This document shows, piece by piece, positions 1 to 8,615 of a stretch of DNA of 64,000 nt (positions within the stretch are counted from its first letter, which is position 1; each line of letters opens with the position of its first letter). The position numbers and the translations under genes are program-made. This DNA comes from Desulfopila aestuarii DSM 18488 (GTDB lineage Bacteria > Desulfobacterota > Desulfobulbia > Desulfobulbales > Desulfocapsaceae): the NCBI RefSeq assembly GCF_900143695.1, contig NZ_FRFE01000023.1, forward strand, positions 27,743-91,742, read 5' to 3'. Under the pieces are notes generated by a model that was not told the origin of the DNA, searched no databases, and worked only from the letters and a program-made list of their open reading frames with translations.

Positions 1-142
1 TGCTGAAGATGTAATATCCGAAAAGGGAGACCAGGCAAAGGGCAAGGGCCTGGTAGATAATACCCAGTTTATCCGGATCCCGCCAAAAAGGGATAGCGGC
101 TGGATGCTTCCCGGGGGAAGCTGTAGTCTGGTGCTGTGTCAC
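1..142 (-). CDS. aapQ: Polar amino-acid ABC transporter permease, N-terminal fragment (cut by window edge)
   Basis: Only the first 47 codons are inside the window. Translation from a GTG at 140-142 begins MTQHQTTASPGKHP and continues through FWRDPDKLGIIYQ into a hydrophobic first membrane segment. The FWRDP-type start before the first helix is typical of AapQ/BztB permeases of the polar amino-acid family. An AGGAG ribosome site lies about 9 nt upstream of the GTG. It follows the matching binding-protein gene on the same strand, which supports the call. The rest of the protein cannot be seen. Confidence 0.72.
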   Translation of the reverse strand, partial: MTQHQTTASPGKHPAAIPFWRDPDKLGIIYQALALCLVSLFGYYIFS

Positions 143-214
143 GAGATGTTTCTCCTGTGCTCCTGCAGCGCAAATCGCGTCTGTCTACTCACGGGGTGGG
201 GCTGGACCTTGCAT

Positions 215-249
215 TACGCTCCGGGCAATTTAGATGCGCCCGGAGCGTA
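215..249 (-). promoter_or_regulatory. Intercistronic stem-loop between aapJ and aapQ
   Basis: A perfect 12-bp inverted repeat (TACGCTCCGGGC at 215-226, GCCCGGAGCGTA at 238-249) with an 11-nt loop. It lacks a U-tract on either strand. Placed between a binding-protein gene and its permease, it probably protects the upstream mRNA or partly attenuates, so that more binding protein than permease is made; this role is inferred. Confidence 0.6.
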
Positions 250-288
250 GATATGTGCAAGGAGCCTTGCCTGAAAAAGGAAGGCGAT

Positions 289-1311
289 TTACTTGAACGG
301 CGGAGCGTACATCAGGCCGCCATCTTTCCACTGGGCGTTGAGGCCGCGCTTGATCTGGAGCTTGGTATTGACACCGACGTTGCGCTCAAACACCTCGCCG
401 TAGTTACCTACCATTTTAACAATATTGTAGGCGAATTTCTCATCAAGGCCAAGGGCTTTGCCATTGCCAGGTGTTACACCAAGAAAGCGCTGCACATTCG
501 GATCAGTGCTTTTCAGCATCTCGTCGACGTTGGCTGAGGTGATGCCCATATCCTCGGCGGCGATCATGGCGAGGACAGAGTAATCAACGATGTCACGCCA
601 CTGGTCGTCTCCGTGACGAACCGCTGGGGCCAGAGGTTCTTTGGAGATGATTTGGGGCAGGATTTCATAGTCGGCAGGGTTCGGGGCAACGGCGCGGATT
701 CCGGCCAGCTGGGAGGCGTCAGAAGTGAGAACGTCACAACGACCTGAGAAAAATGCCTGATTGAGTTCGGTGTTCTCTTCGATGACCACTGGTTTCATCT
801 TCATATTATTGGCGCGGAAATAATCAGCTACGTTCTGTTCAGTGGTGGTGCCGGGAAGAACACAGACACTGGCGCCATCAAGTTCTTTGGCACTCTTGAC
901 GCCAAGTTTGGTCGGAATAAGGAATCCCTGACCATCATAATAGTTGACAGTGACAAAGTTTAGACCCAGCTCGGTGTCTCGGCTGAGTGTCCGGGTGGCG
1001 TTCCGGCAGAGAACATCCACTTCTTTGGATTGAAGGGCGGTGAAACGGGTTTGGGCTGTAAGGGGAATATATTTGATCTTGTCTGGATCACCGAAAACAG
1101 CTGCAGATACTGCGCGGGCGGTGTCAACATCGAGACCGTGCCACACGCCTTTGTCGTCCGGCATGCCGAATCCGAAAAGTGAGCCATTGATGCCTACCTG
1201 AACAAAGCCGCGGGCTTTTACCGCATCGAGTGTTTCGCCGGCTTGGGCAGCCGGAGCCATGAACAACATTGTGGCCACTGCTGCGGTTATTCCTGCCTTC
1301 ATGAGTTTCAT
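289..1311 (-). CDS. aapJ: General L-amino-acid ABC transporter substrate-binding protein (AapJ/BztA type)
   Basis: 340 residues, the usual family length. Residues 1-24 are a Sec signal peptide ending AQA before GETLDAVKARG. The mature part is a periplasmic binding protein of the family 3 type, with the AapJ/BztA-like stretches GKGVW-type (here DDKGVWHGLDVD), CRNATRTLSRD and DGQGF. It should capture polar amino acids and deliver them to the AapQ/AapM permeases and an AapP ATPase, of which only the start of aapQ is in the window. The start has a strong AAGGAGG site 6 nt upstream. It is the first gene of its transcript, and a strong hairpin separates it from aapQ. Confidence 0.88.
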   Translation of the reverse strand: MKLMKAGITAAVATMLFMAPAAQAGETLDAVKARGFVQVGINGSLFGFGMPDDKGVWHGLDVDTARAVSAAVFGDPDKIKYIPLTAQTRFTALQSKEVDVLCRNATRTLSRDTELGLNFVTVNYYDGQGFLIPTKLGVKSAKELDGASVCVLPGTTTEQNVADYFRANNMKMKPVVIEENTELNQAFFSGRCDVLTSDASQLAGIRAVAPNPADYEILPQIISKEPLAPAVRHGDDQWRDIVDYSVLAMIAAEDMGITSANVDEMLKSTDPNVQRFLGVTPGNGKALGLDEKFAYNIVKMVGNYGEVFERNVGVNTKLQIKRGLNAQWKDGGLMYAPPFK

Positions 1312-1924
1312 GTTCTTCCTCCTTGTTGAATGATCAATAAATGGTGCCTTTATGCCGGAAGCATTTAAAGAAACAGCATTTAGCTTCCCTTCCTCTAAAC
1401 GCTAGAAGCTATCACAAACAGGTACTGTTTTCAATCGTATTCCCTGTCGGAAATGTAAAATGTGAGAAAACCAATATTACGATAATGTTATATGCGCCAC
1501 GAGCCTGGCGTGAGTTGTTGCCAGGGCAAAGTGGTCTCGGAACCAGGGCGTAAATGATGCTGAATCTACATAATCTGTCGGTGTTTTTGTCGGCTGCCAT
1601 TCATGAGAAATCTAACAAAGCCATTGTATCATAAAAAAGAGAGAAATAGGTATATCTACCTATTGTAAATGATTTTGCTGAGAAGCAGTGCCGGATACTT
1701 TTTTTACATATGGACTTTACAAATATGTCCTAAAAAAAGATTAGTGGTGGTTTGTGTGCTGTAATACGATGGGTAACAGGATGCCAATGCTGGTCTATCG
1801 GTGTGTCTAAAAACTGTTATCCGGAGTTTTCAAAAGCAATATCAGGAGAACTTTATGTTCCCTAGCTGCAGCATTTTAATCTGTAATACCATTCAGAAGG
1901 TTTTTCCTTCTGAATTAGTGATGA
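1312..1924. other. Intergenic region upstream of aapJ
   Basis: About 610 bases without a convincing gene. It must hold the aapJ promoter, but no clear -35/-10 pair stands out. A 10-bp inverted repeat (ATTCAGAAGG at 1891-1900, CCTTCTGAAT at 1906-1915, 5-nt T loop) sits 10 bases past the stop of the next minus-strand gene and may end its transcript, although no U-tract follows. AT-rich, nothing else recognised. Confidence 0.5.
1891..1915 (-). terminator. Stem-loop after the DUF3313 lipoprotein gene
   Basis: Perfect 10-bp stem with a 5-nt loop directly downstream of the stop at 1925 on the minus strand. The sequence after the stem is only weakly T-rich, so this is a terminator-like hairpin rather than a textbook terminator. 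Confidence 0.45.
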
Positions 1925-2578
1925 TTACTGCAGCTTTTGAGTGAATTGAACAACAAGGTTGTCCACCCATTTCTGTAACAAAGGCTCAAGAGCTTTAACA
2001 GGGTCATCCTTTAATTGACCAGTACCAACCTGACCGAGATCATCTCCTCTAACTCGTGCTGCAACGACCTGACCATTGGCTTGATCTACTGCTTCAACTT
2101 CGAAAAAAATAACGAGGTCTTTGTCTCGTACTCCGCCTACTTCCATAGCCGCGGTCACTGCCAAGGTGATGGGAAGGTATTGGTAAACTGCCAATTCCTC
2201 CGAAGAGCTGGAGATGCCAGACACCGCTGATCGTATATTCAAGCTGCCGGTTCCTTGCCCTCGAAACTCCCTGGTAAATGCTGTATTGAGCCTATTGGCA
2301 ATAAAGCGGGCAATCTCTTGCTGTTGGTCTGGCTCAAGAGAGGATTGGTCAAGGAGTTTCTTGGAAAGATGCACCTGAACCGGTGCGAAGGTAATGCGTT
2401 CATAATTTTTCAGAGCAAAACCCGGCGCTATATAACTCGCCGATTTACTGTCGGTGTCTGGTTCCAATTTACTGTAATCGGTTAGGAAACCCGATTGAGT
2501 TGTGATTGCTTTTGGTGCGGTGCACCCGCCGAGACAAAGCGCAATGACACAATAACTGCAAAATGTACCAAATTTCAT
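1925..2578 (-). CDS. DUF3313 family outer-membrane-type lipoprotein
   Basis: 217 residues. A lipoprotein signal peptide ends in the lipobox LGGC (Cys19). The mature part starts with SGFLTDYSKLEP and has the APGFALKNYERITFAPVQV pattern seen in DUF3313 proteins, a family of small proteobacterial lipoproteins of unknown function. There is a CTCC (GGAG) ribosome site just before the ATG. It may share a transcript with the lipoprotein gene upstream (88-base gap). No specific function can be given. Confidence 0.7.
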   Translation of the reverse strand: MKFGTFCSYCVIALCLGGCTAPKAITTQSGFLTDYSKLEPDTDSKSASYIAPGFALKNYERITFAPVQVHLSKKLLDQSSLEPDQQQEIARFIANRLNTAFTREFRGQGTGSLNIRSAVSGISSSSEELAVYQYLPITLAVTAAMEVGGVRDKDLVIFFEVEAVDQANGQVVAARVRGDDLGQVGTGQLKDDPVKALEPLLQKWVDNLVVQFTQKLQ

Positions 2579-2665
2579 TTGTTCTCCTTAATGCATTGTA
2601 ATAATAAGAGTAAATTCAGTGATCGGCGCCATAGCAGAGCAGGGATAGAATAATTTCACCGTCAA

Positions 2666-3025
2666 TCAATCGCCCTGTTGAGGAGTAATGTCGATTATCT
2701 CAATGATGTCTCCTACCATGTGAAAGCTCATGGTATCACTTTTATATCGGGCAGTAGCATTTACCTTTAAGCCATCTTTTTGAAAGGCCTCTGGAAGGTT
2801 GATGGGATCATAGATCTGGTTGTCATCACTTACTATGACAAAGAACCCGCCTTCCAGGTTCTTGTGCATTATGGTTCCCTGTATCTTGAAAACATCGCTG
2901 GAAGAAGCCATTTGACTTGTGTTTTCTTTTTTGTTATCTGGCTGGATCGTGCAGGCCGAAGTAAGCATTATGAGCCAAGCGATACAGAACAGCAAAACGA
3001 TTAACGACATCTCAGTTTTACGCAT
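2666..3025 (-). CDS. Small lipoprotein of unknown function
   Basis: 119 residues. A hydrophobic signal (residues 6-21) leads to LTSAC with the candidate lipid-modified Cys25. The -3 residue is Thr, not the usual Leu/Val, so lipidation is likely but not certain. The remaining ~75 residues are rich in beta-type pattern (FKIQGTIMHKNLEGGFFVIVSDD) and could form a small OB-like or beta-barrel fold, as seen in short proteins that begin 'GTI..' and 'GGFFVI'. The start is supported by GAGGAG about 7 nt upstream. No known family recognised. Confidence 0.6.
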   Translation of the reverse strand: MRKTEMSLIVLLFCIAWLIMLTSACTIQPDNKKENTSQMASSSDVFKIQGTIMHKNLEGGFFVIVSDDNQIYDPINLPEAFQKDGLKVNATARYKSDTMSFHMVGDIIEIIDITPQQGD

Positions 3026-3176
3026 TTGTCAACTCCTCTTTTCGGTTAATATTTCGGTGGTATGTTAATCGCTGTTGATTGATTATTCAAAGAATTTCCT
3101 TGTAAAGTTGGCCATTGTACCATTCCCCATATGGTCGTTAACCCTAAGAAACGCTGTTTTTTTTTCGGTATTAAAA

Positions 3177-4118
3177 ATGCGCGCTGCTGTCAGTTCAATA
3201 TCATTCTTTTCACGTCCGGGCGGTGTAATGCTGCTCGCCAGCTTCTGTTGCCTGCTGTGGGGCAGCGCATATCCTGCGATTAAGCAGGGGTATTCTCTTT
3301 TTGCCATTGCCAGTCACGATGTGCCGGCGCAGATGCTCTTTGCGGGTTTGCGATTCACCCTGGCGGGTCTGATGCTACTGGTCGCCTCTGCGCTACTTGG
3401 CTGGAAACTGCTTCTTCCCGGGAAGGAATGGTTACCGGTGAGCGTACTTGGTTTGACCCAGACTGCTCTGCAATATGTCTTTTTCTATATCGGTATAGCG
3501 TTTGCGACTGGTGCGAAAAGCTCAATTATGAATGCGACAGGAACGTTTTTTTCGGTCATTCTAGCTCACTTTATCTATCAGAATGACCGGTTGTCGAATA
3601 GACGAATCGTGGGATGTGCGGTGGGGTTTGGAGGCGTTGCGGCGGCGAATTACGGACCAAGTATTTTTCAACCGGATTTCACACTGGCGGGAGAGGGCTC
3701 AATTGTGTTGGCTGCGTTTATCCTCTCGATTGCGATGATTTATGGCAAGATGATCTCGCAACGTATCAACGTCATAGTCATGACCGGCTGGCAAATGACT
3801 ATCGGAGGCCTGACTCTTTGCCTTGTCGGGTTTTGGGCAGGTGGTCAGCTGCATGGCTTTACCCCGGTCAGCGTTGCCCTTCTCGGGTACATGGCACTTC
3901 TCTCCTCACTGGCCTTTGGATTGTGGAGTACCCTGCTCAAGCATAACCCAGTTGGGCGAGTCGTTATCTACAACTTCCTCGTGCCAGTATTTGGTGTTGC
4001 TCTCTCGGCTCTTTTTCTGCACGAAGCCGTATTCGCCTTGAAAAACCTGGTGGCACTCGTGCTGGTGTGCGCAGGGATCTGGCTGGTTACAGCCGAGAAG
4101 AGAAGTGGTTTGCTATGA
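3177..4118 (+). CDS. EamA/DMT-superfamily transporter
   Basis: 313 residues from the ATG at 3177. An upstream TTG at 3075 is in frame, but it would add a 34-residue extension that is not typical of the family. About ten hydrophobic segments form two EamA repeats. The first begins FCCLLWGSAYPAIKQGY, the usual start of an EamA helix 1, and the second begins near SIVLAAFILSIAMIYGKM. Such proteins export metabolites (amino acids, sugars, drugs) across the inner membrane; the substrate cannot be read here. The gene ends in a 6-base tail-to-tail overlap with the Ldh-type dehydrogenase at the edge of the uronate island. Confidence 0.8.
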   Translation: MRAAVSSISFFSRPGGVMLLASFCCLLWGSAYPAIKQGYSLFAIASHDVPAQMLFAGLRFTLAGLMLLVASALLGWKLLLPGKEWLPVSVLGLTQTALQYVFFYIGIAFATGAKSSIMNATGTFFSVILAHFIYQNDRLSNRRIVGCAVGFGGVAAANYGPSIFQPDFTLAGEGSIVLAAFILSIAMIYGKMISQRINVIVMTGWQMTIGGLTLCLVGFWAGGQLHGFTPVSVALLGYMALLSSLAFGLWSTLLKHNPVGRVVIYNFLVPVFGVALSALFLHEAVFALKNLVALVLVCAGIWLVTAEKRSGLL

Positions 4119-5147
4119 AAGCACGACGCCTGCATCCTCAAATTGTTTGACTATTTCAGAATGTAGCGGGACTCCGAGGGCTAGGTTCTCTGTCCGTTCA
4201 TTCCAGCCTCGCTCGCCTGGCCAGGTGAATGGAGCCGTGGTACTGGCAGATTCATTGAGATAGCTCAGGAAGTCGTCCACACGATGTGCAAATACGCTGG
4301 CTCCCCCGAACGCCTCAGGATTGAGGGCAATAAACAACTTGCTGGAGCCGGGATCCAGACCGCTTCGATCATTTGCCTCGATCTCATTGCCAAAGGCCAT
4401 CCCGGCCAGTCCGGCAGTGAGAATTTCCATCATGAGTGCTAATCCAGCCCCTTTGTGGCCGCCAAAAGGCAAGACTGCTCCAGCAAGGATAGCCTGGGGA
4501 TCGCTGCTTGGTTTGCCGTCTGTTCCCACTCCCCACCCTGCTGGTATTGTACGTCCTTCCCGAAGCCAGGTAGCCACTTTGCCGACTGCAGCCTGACTCA
4601 TCGCCATGTCGAGTACCATTGGTGCAGCTGATTCATTGCGTGGAATGCCAATAGCTAGCGGGTTGTTGCCTATGACTTTACCTGTTGCGCCCCACACTGC
4701 CATGCAGGGGATACCATTGGTCGTACAAACTCCAACCATCCCCTGTTTTGCCGCCCGTGAAGCGTAGGCGTGGGCGCGCCCCCAGTGGGTAGTGCGGGTG
4801 GCCAGGCAGACCCCGACCCCGAATTGACGTGCTCGCTGAACGGCCGCTTCCATTGCTCGGCAGGAGATATAACGGCCAGGGCCATTATCTCCATCGAGCA
4901 TGCAGGTTGCACCAAACTCGCTCTTAAGGTGAATATCAGGTGCACAATTCGCGCGTCCGTCGTGAAGAGCTTTTAACAGCCCAGGCAACATGCGGACTCC
5001 GTGAGAAGGTACTCCAAGCAGATCTGCTTCGGCCATTACTTCGGCCTCTAGAGCTGCAATCTCCGAAGGTACACCGGCTTTCACGAGTGCCAACGTAACC
5101 TGTTCACACAATGTGGAATATGGAACGCGAAATCCTGTATCATTCAT
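4113..5147 (-). CDS. Ldh/YiaK-family NAD(P)-dependent 2-hydroxyacid dehydrogenase
   Basis: 344 residues from the ATG at 5147, which has AAGGAGC 6 nt upstream; a longer in-frame reading to 5249 lacks such a site and runs into the neighbouring gene. The protein matches the Ldh_2 (malate/L-lactate dehydrogenase, YiaK, AllD) fold. It shows SHGVRMLPG with the expected SHG (His49), GNNPLAIGIPR, and GHKGAGLALMMEIL near the C terminus. The family reduces 2-oxo acids such as 2,3-diketogulonate, ureidoglycolate, pyruvate or piperideine carboxylate. As the last gene after the uronate genes, a 2-oxo sugar acid is a plausible substrate. Exact activity unknown. Confidence 0.75.
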   Translation of the reverse strand: MNDTGFRVPYSTLCEQVTLALVKAGVPSEIAALEAEVMAEADLLGVPSHGVRMLPGLLKALHDGRANCAPDIHLKSEFGATCMLDGDNGPGRYISCRAMEAAVQRARQFGVGVCLATRTTHWGRAHAYASRAAKQGMVGVCTTNGIPCMAVWGATGKVIGNNPLAIGIPRNESAAPMVLDMAMSQAAVGKVATWLREGRTIPAGWGVGTDGKPSSDPQAILAGAVLPFGGHKGAGLALMMEILTAGLAGMAFGNEIEANDRSGLDPGSSKLFIALNPEAFGGASVFAHRVDDFLSYLNESASTTAPFTWPGERGWNERTENLALGVPLHSEIVKQFEDAGVVLS

Positions 5148-5226
5148 TTTGTTGCTCCTTGCACGCTGGTTGATGCAGTATTTGTATTCGTAAGCGGTAA
5201 TAGATGGGTCTTGTATGGTGTGTGTA

Positions 5227-5990
5227 TTAGGAGAAATACATTCCGCCATTAATTTCCATTATCTCGCCGGTAACAAATGAGCCAAGATCTGAAGCAAAAT
5301 AGAGTATGGCGTTCGCGACATCATCAGGCACACCACCCCGTTTGAGTGGTGTCGCGTTGATCGCTGCCTCAATTCCCGCATCATTGTTAAAGGTGTCATG
5401 AAACGGTGTCTCTAAAATCAGCCCGGGAGCTACGCCATTAACGGTTATCCCCTTACTGGCGATTTCTTTTGATAAACCACGAGTGAAGGCGATAATCCCA
5501 CCTTTTGCGGCCGCGTAAGCAATAGCGCCATTTCCACCACCATTTCTCGCAGCCACAGAGGACATGTTTATTATGCGCCCCCACCCAGTATTCATATACG
5601 GCAGTACCGCCCGAGTGCAATAGAATGCACTCGTCATATTGATATTCATGGTCTTGAACCAATGTTTATCTGTCATATCCGCTATGGTTGAACGTCCGAC
5701 AAGATGGCCGGCATTGTTCACGAGGATGTCAATATGGCCACCAAAGTTCTCCGCAACGTGCCTTGTGACTTCGTTTACTTGTGCACTGTCGGTTGCATCC
5801 AAATGATACGTATAGGCTTTCCCCCCAGGCGCGAGATAGCCTCTGCAGTTTTCTCGCCTTCTTCCCGATGGGAGTGGTAAGTGAGTGCCACATCTGCTCC
5901 TGAACGCGCCAACGCTAGGGATACAGCCCTGCCTATTCCGATGTTGCCACCGGTTACAAAGGCGGTCTTGTTGGTAAGGGTTATTTCCAT
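5227..5990 (-). pseudogene. Frameshifted SDR-family dehydrogenase (FabG-like)
   Basis: The start at 5990 gives METLTNKT-like residues and the cofactor motif TGGNIGIG (residues 13-20). The frame then fails at a run of six G (plus-strand C run 5821-5826). One base further in the -1 frame the protein continues with GGKAYTYHLDATD, NNAG, the Ser-Tyr-Lys catalytic set (AYAAAKGG) and a normal C terminus INGGMYFS. Restoring one G would rejoin a full-length SDR of about 254 residues. It may be a true pseudogene, a phase-variable tract, or a base-calling error. A GGGAAAG slippery heptamer is also present at the junction. It lies between the KduD-like SDR and the Ldh-type gene. Confidence 0.75.
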
Positions 5991-6078
5991 TGTCTATTCC
6001 TTATCGTAGTATTGCAGACTGCTTGGCGATTGAACCATTATTCGCATCGAGATATGCTTTTCTTGAAATATTGACGCA

Positions 6079-6109
6079 CTGAACATGCTGGAAGATCGAG
6101 CATGTTCAG
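6079..6109 (-). terminator. Stem-loop after the KduD-like gene
   Basis: An 11-bp perfect stem (CTGAACATGCT at 6079-6089, AGCATGTTCAG at 6099-6109) with a 9-nt loop, 19 bases past the stop at 6128. No clear U-tract follows on the minus strand, so it may be a processing or attenuation element. Confidence 0.5.
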
Positions 6110-6127
6110 CGTGCATCTTAGATGTTT

Positions 6128-6913
6128 TCAAGGTTGTTTGCCGATATAAGCGAGGATGCCGCCGTCCACGTAGAGAATATGACCATTGACGAAATCAGAT
6201 GCGGATGAGGCAAGGAATACCGCTGGCCCCATAAGGTCATCAGGTGTTCCCCAGCGAGCAGCCGGAGTCTTGCCGATAATGAACTTGTTGAATGGGTGAT
6301 CGGGGGTGCGAAGCGGAGCGGTCTGCGGTGTTTCAATGTAGCCGGGGCCAAGGCCGTTGCACTGAATGTTGAATTCGCCATATTCGCTGGCGATGTTTCG
6401 GGTCAGCATCTTGAGACCGCCCTTGGCGGCCGCATACGCTGAGACTGTCTCGCGTCCAAGTTCACTCATCATTGAGCAGATGTTAATGATCTTTCCGCCA
6501 CCTTTTTTGATCATAGATGGGATGACCGCTTTTGCGACAATAAACGGACCATTGAGGTCAATATCGATGACTTGCCGGAAGTCTGCGGCACTCATTTCGG
6601 TCATGGGTATACGCTTAATGATGCCGGCATTGTTCACCAGGATATCAATAACTCCAACTTCTGCCTCGATGGTCTTTACCAGATCCTGAATTTGCTGTTC
6701 GTTGGTTACATCTGCAACATACCCTCTGGCCTCTATACCGTCTGCTTTGTAGGCAGCAAGTCCCTTGTCGACGAGTTCCTGATTGATATCGTTGAAAACG
6801 ATAGTGGCGCCATATTTGGCAAGACCGGAAGCAATTGAAAATCCGATTCCGTATGATCCGCCGGTGATGAGGGCAATCTTGCCGGTGATATTGAAACTGT
6901 TTTCAGAAAACAT
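6128..6913 (-). CDS. kduD: SDR: 2-dehydro-3-deoxy-D-gluconate 5-dehydrogenase / gluconate 5-dehydrogenase type
   Basis: 261 residues. Classical SDR with TGGSYGIG (17-24), NNAG (94-97), Ser147, Tyr160 and Lys164 (YAAAK), and a C terminus VDGGILAYIGKQP. The whole sequence closely follows proteins labelled gluconate 5-dehydrogenase in uronate and glycosaminoglycan loci of other anaerobes, where they stand next to kduI. With kdgF and kduI in this same island, the likely job is reduction of 3-deoxy-D-glycero-2,5-hexodiulosonate to 2-keto-3-deoxygluconate (KDG). Gluconate/5-ketogluconate activity cannot be excluded. GGAGG lies 7 nt before the ATG. Confidence 0.8.
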   Translation of the reverse strand: MFSENSFNITGKIALITGGSYGIGFSIASGLAKYGATIVFNDINQELVDKGLAAYKADGIEARGYVADVTNEQQIQDLVKTIEAEVGVIDILVNNAGIIKRIPMTEMSAADFRQVIDIDLNGPFIVAKAVIPSMIKKGGGKIINICSMMSELGRETVSAYAAAKGGLKMLTRNIASEYGEFNIQCNGLGPGYIETPQTAPLRTPDHPFNKFIIGKTPAARWGTPDDLMGPAVFLASSASDFVNGHILYVDGGILAYIGKQP

Positions 6914-6958
6914 AATGAACCTCCAATAAATGAACGTATTGTTTTTTTACTTTTTTAT

Positions 6959-6975
6959 AACCAGTAGAACTGGTT
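6959..6975. promoter_or_regulatory. 17-bp palindrome, possible operator
   Basis: AACCAGTAGAACTGGTT: two 6-base arms around a 5-base centre, in the 167-base gap between uxaA and the KduD-like gene, 46 bases before the latter's ATG. An A/T-rich stretch follows toward the gene. It could bind a regulator or be a weak hairpin; no second copy was noticed. Confidence 0.35.
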
Positions 6976-7080
6976 TTCTTGCCTGTTACGTAGTGTTTGC
7001 CACCGAAGGTCTGGTGTGGTACTGCCGATGTTGCCTGTAAGGGGTCTCTTATCTTCAATTTGACTGGATCTCTCCCTCAG

Positions 7081-8604
7081 CTAGAGGGTCACTCCATCCT
7101 TGAATATTGCAATTTCGCGGTATCCGTTTTCCTCGTTTTTTGTTTTCAACGTTCCGGAGGCGATGCTATAGATCATCTGCATAAGTTCAGCCAGTACCGA
7201 TCCTGCATCTTCAGTAAATAGCCGCCCTGCGTCGAAATCGATCCAGCCGGATTTGCGGTTTGCAAGCTCACTGTTGCTGGAGATTTTCATCGTTGGTACC
7301 GGAGCGCCCAGCGGAGTGCCTCTGCCGGTGGTAAAGAGTATCAAGTGCGCGCCTGCTGCTGTCATTGCCGTGGTCGAGACAATGTCATTTCCAGGACCTT
7401 CAAGGAGTTGAAGTCCTGTTTCGCTCACCCTCTCTCCATAGGCCAGAACTCCACGAACTGTGGCATGGCCGCCTTTTTGGACACAACCGAGACTTTTATC
7501 TTCAAGGGTTGTTATTCCACCTGCCTTGTTGCCAGGAGACGGGTTTTCGTAAACGACCTGGTTGTGGCTGGTGTAATAACGTTTAAAGTTGTTTATCAGT
7601 TTCACCGTCTTGTCAAAGAGCTCGCGGTTTGCACAGCGGTCCATCAACATTTGTTCGGCGCCGAACATTTCCGGAACTTCCGTGAGAATGGCTGATCCGC
7701 CTAGGTCGGTGATGGTGTCACAAACTCGCCCCACCAGAGCGTTAGCAGTGATGCCGGAAAAGCCATCGGAGCCGCCGCACTTCATACCAATAATCAGCTC
7801 CGAGGCGGGGGTGGGTTCGCGGCGGTACTGTTTTGCAAACGCGGCAAGCTCTTCAAGCAACCGCCTTCCTTCTCCTACCTCGTCCGGCACGTGTTGGGTG
7901 ACGAGAAAGCGGATGCGATTTTCGTTATACTCGCCAATCTCACGTTTGAACTCTTCAACGGTGTTGTTCTCACAGCCGAGTCCAACGACCAGGACCGCAG
8001 CAGTATTGGGATGATGGACCAGATCGGCCAATATTTTCCGGGTAGTGGCATGGTCATCTCCCATCTGTGAGCATCCATAAGGATGTTTCCAGGCATACAC
8101 GCCATCAATAGGACCATTGTTGTCTGTTCCCGATAACGTTTTGTCGGCCCAGCTAGCAAGGCTTTCTGCTGTCACATTCACGCAACCCACAGTCGGAATT
8201 ACCCATATTTCATTGCGAATTCCGATTTTTCCATTTTCACGACGATAGGTCATGATGGTGGGAATCTCAGTGGCTGGCTGTGCTCCGGCAGCGTGGCTGG
8301 TCATGGGGTTTGGTGTATACGTGTATCTGGCCTCTTCCGAGAGGAGTGTTCTGAGGTTGTGCACGTGTACGTGATCACCAGCATCAATAGCATCTTTAGC
8401 TGCACCGATCGGGTATCCGTATTTGATAATCTTTTCACCTTTCGCTATGTCGCGAAGGGCAACCTTGTGCCCGGCGGGAATATCGGCAAGAAGTGTCAGT
8501 TCACGATCTCTGAGCTGTATGCGGGATCCGGCAGCAAGGTTGATGATGGCAACAGCAACCGTATCCTCAGGAGTAATCTGAACAATGTTGTGCTGAGCTT
8601 GCAT
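7081..8604 (-). CDS. uxaA: Altronate dehydratase
   Basis: 507 residues from the ATG at 8604 (GGAGG 6 nt upstream); an earlier in-frame start at 8625 would overlap uxaB. The N-terminal ~85 residues form the SAF domain (GHKVALRDIAKGEKIIKYG), and the large C-terminal UxaA domain carries GVYAWKHPYGCSQMGDDH, VVGLGCENN, GMKCGGSDGFSGITAN and TTGRGTPLG. Conserved Cys residues in the PYGCSQ, GLGCENN and MKCGG stretches are those expected for metal/Fe binding. It dehydrates D-altronate to KDG. uxaB ends 11 bases upstream, so the two are co-transcribed. Confidence 0.95.
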   Translation of the reverse strand: MQAQHNIVQITPEDTVAVAIINLAAGSRIQLRDRELTLLADIPAGHKVALRDIAKGEKIIKYGYPIGAAKDAIDAGDHVHVHNLRTLLSEEARYTYTPNPMTSHAAGAQPATEIPTIMTYRRENGKIGIRNEIWVIPTVGCVNVTAESLASWADKTLSGTDNNGPIDGVYAWKHPYGCSQMGDDHATTRKILADLVHHPNTAAVLVVGLGCENNTVEEFKREIGEYNENRIRFLVTQHVPDEVGEGRRLLEELAAFAKQYRREPTPASELIIGMKCGGSDGFSGITANALVGRVCDTITDLGGSAILTEVPEMFGAEQMLMDRCANRELFDKTVKLINNFKRYYTSHNQVVYENPSPGNKAGGITTLEDKSLGCVQKGGHATVRGVLAYGERVSETGLQLLEGPGNDIVSTTAMTAAGAHLILFTTGRGTPLGAPVPTMKISSNSELANRKSGWIDFDAGRLFTEDAGSVLAELMQMIYSIASGTLKTKNEENGYREIAIFKDGVTL

Positions 8605-8615
8605 GGTTGCCTCCG

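Noticed and set aside
136..537. Plus-strand open frame over the aapJ end
   Set aside because: It lies opposite the aapJ coding sequence, has no ribosome site, and its sequence has no family features.
3075..3176. N-terminal extension of the EamA transporter from a TTG
   Set aside because: The extra 34 residues are not typical of EamA proteins, and the ATG at 3177 gives the usual length.
5227..5802. C-terminal half of the broken SDR as an independent gene
   Set aside because: It has no start with a ribosome site and lacks the cofactor-binding N terminus; it is better read as the second half of one frameshifted gene.
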